DNA from: an uncultured Clostridium sp.
Lineage (GTDB): Bacteria > Bacillota > Clostridia > UBA1212 > UBA1255
Reading direction: 5' to 3'
Length of the DNA: 12,645 nucleotides
NCBI GenBank assembly: GCA_900543695.1
Contig: UQSG01000049.1
Location: forward strand, 1 to 12,645
This document shows, piece by piece, positions 12,360 through 12,645 of the stretch. Both the position numbers and the translations under genes were made by a program. The notes under the pieces are model-generated. The model saw only the letters and a list, made by a program, of their open reading frames with translations, was not told where the DNA came from and searched no databases. Numbering within the stretch: position 1 is the first letter of the stretch; every line of letters begins with the position of its first letter.

Positions 12360-12596
12360 TCACAGGTCGATATGCCCGATGAAATTGTAGTAGATATTGA
12401 AGTCCCGTTCCTCGTGGCCATCTACCATGCGCTTCTCACCGACCTCAATTTTCTGGATGAGCCGCACCAGCGTAGGGCGGTCAAGCTCTTCCAGATTGTA
12501 ATAATCCTGCACCATGTCCAGCCATGCGTCCACGGACTGCTCATTTTCCCGGCTGGCGGCAAGCTGTTCCGTCAGCTCACGACGGCGCTCCTGTAG
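12360..12596 (-). pseudogene. C-terminal fragment of second large serine recombinase
   Basis: Seventy-eight codons ending at TGA 12360-12362 encode a coiled-coil end (LQERRRELTEQLAASRENEQ), LDRPTLVRLIQKIEVGEK and DFNIYYNFIGHIDL. This closely parallels the C-terminus of the neighbouring recombinase (SDLIDKIVVGERQ…FDIYYRFVG) but is not identical. Its upstream part is lost: similarity stops near 12597, close to an IS-like end at 12611. It shows that the element once carried at least two tandem serine recombinase genes, a common arrangement in Clostridia elements. Confidence 0.75.
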
Positions 12597-12610
12597 GATT
12601 ACAATACATG

Positions 12611-12645
12611 TGTTACAGTTGAACCTAGAAAAAAATAGCGAAGTC
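12611..12645. mobile_element. Probable IS3-family terminus entering from the right
   Basis: The sequence TGTTACAGTTGAACCTAG, then an A-run and ATAGCG, aligns by eye with the end at 2581 (TGTAACACTTGTGGCTA, then an A-run and ATATCG), including the spacing. I infer a related IS whose end lies here and whose body continues beyond the window. It would explain why the recombinase fragment stops a few bases before. Confidence 0.45.

Overview
The window reads as accessory DNA of a gut-type Clostridia (Oscillospiraceae/Ruminococcus-like Firmicutes). The grounds are strong GGAGG ribosome-binding sites, Firmicutes-style conjugation genes, a class B sortase and RICIN-type secreted proteins; no taxonomic marker gene is present. 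Nearly every gene lies on the minus strand. Base composition changes in blocks: very AT-rich at about 200-2580, intermediate at 2826-4720, and more GC-rich from about 4860 to the right edge. The block edges coincide with insertion-sequence scars, so the window is a mosaic of joined fragments.

Left part (1-2588): the start of an IS21-family istA gene abuts GC-rich 22-bp tandem repeats at the left edge. An AT-rich gap follows, with a 15-bp perfect palindrome. Then comes a two-gene secreted operon: a RICIN-lectin/zincin metalloprotease, decapitated by an IS end, followed by a lipoprotein with an internally duplicated domain. Middle part (2581-4722): an IS3-family orfB remnant truncates a cupin, phosphomannose-isomerase-like gene that forms an operon with a clear rhamnulose-1-phosphate aldolase gene (rhaD). 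A second, different IS3-family left end (about 4723-4855) separates this block from the next.

Right part (about 4856-12645): a degraded integrative conjugative element. In transcription order (right to left) it holds two damaged large serine recombinase genes, a small coupled ORF, a HipB/HipA-like toxin-antitoxin pair with a near-consensus promoter whose spacer carries a 12-bp operator-like palindrome, and an intrinsic terminator. These are followed by a four-gene transfer segment (138-aa acidic protein, PrgI/VirB3-like membrane protein, VirB4-N-terminal-like protein, class B sortase). Next is a second, antitoxin-less HipA-like kinase with its own promoter and own terminator, then a virB4 gene cut just after Walker A. 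Both recombinase genes lack the catalytic domain and virB4 is cut, so the element is unlikely to move by itself. The toxin-antitoxin pair, the lone kinase and the sortase segment look intact.

The most interesting feature is the pair of distinct HipA-fold kinases about 2.2 kb apart. One is a conventional coupled HipB-HipA pair. The other is a 504-aa fusion of a coiled-coil/DUF-like N-terminus to the kinase, set as an insulated transcription unit between sortase and virB4. Homologues of the latter are, to my recollection, widespread in Clostridia mobile elements but functionally uncharacterised.
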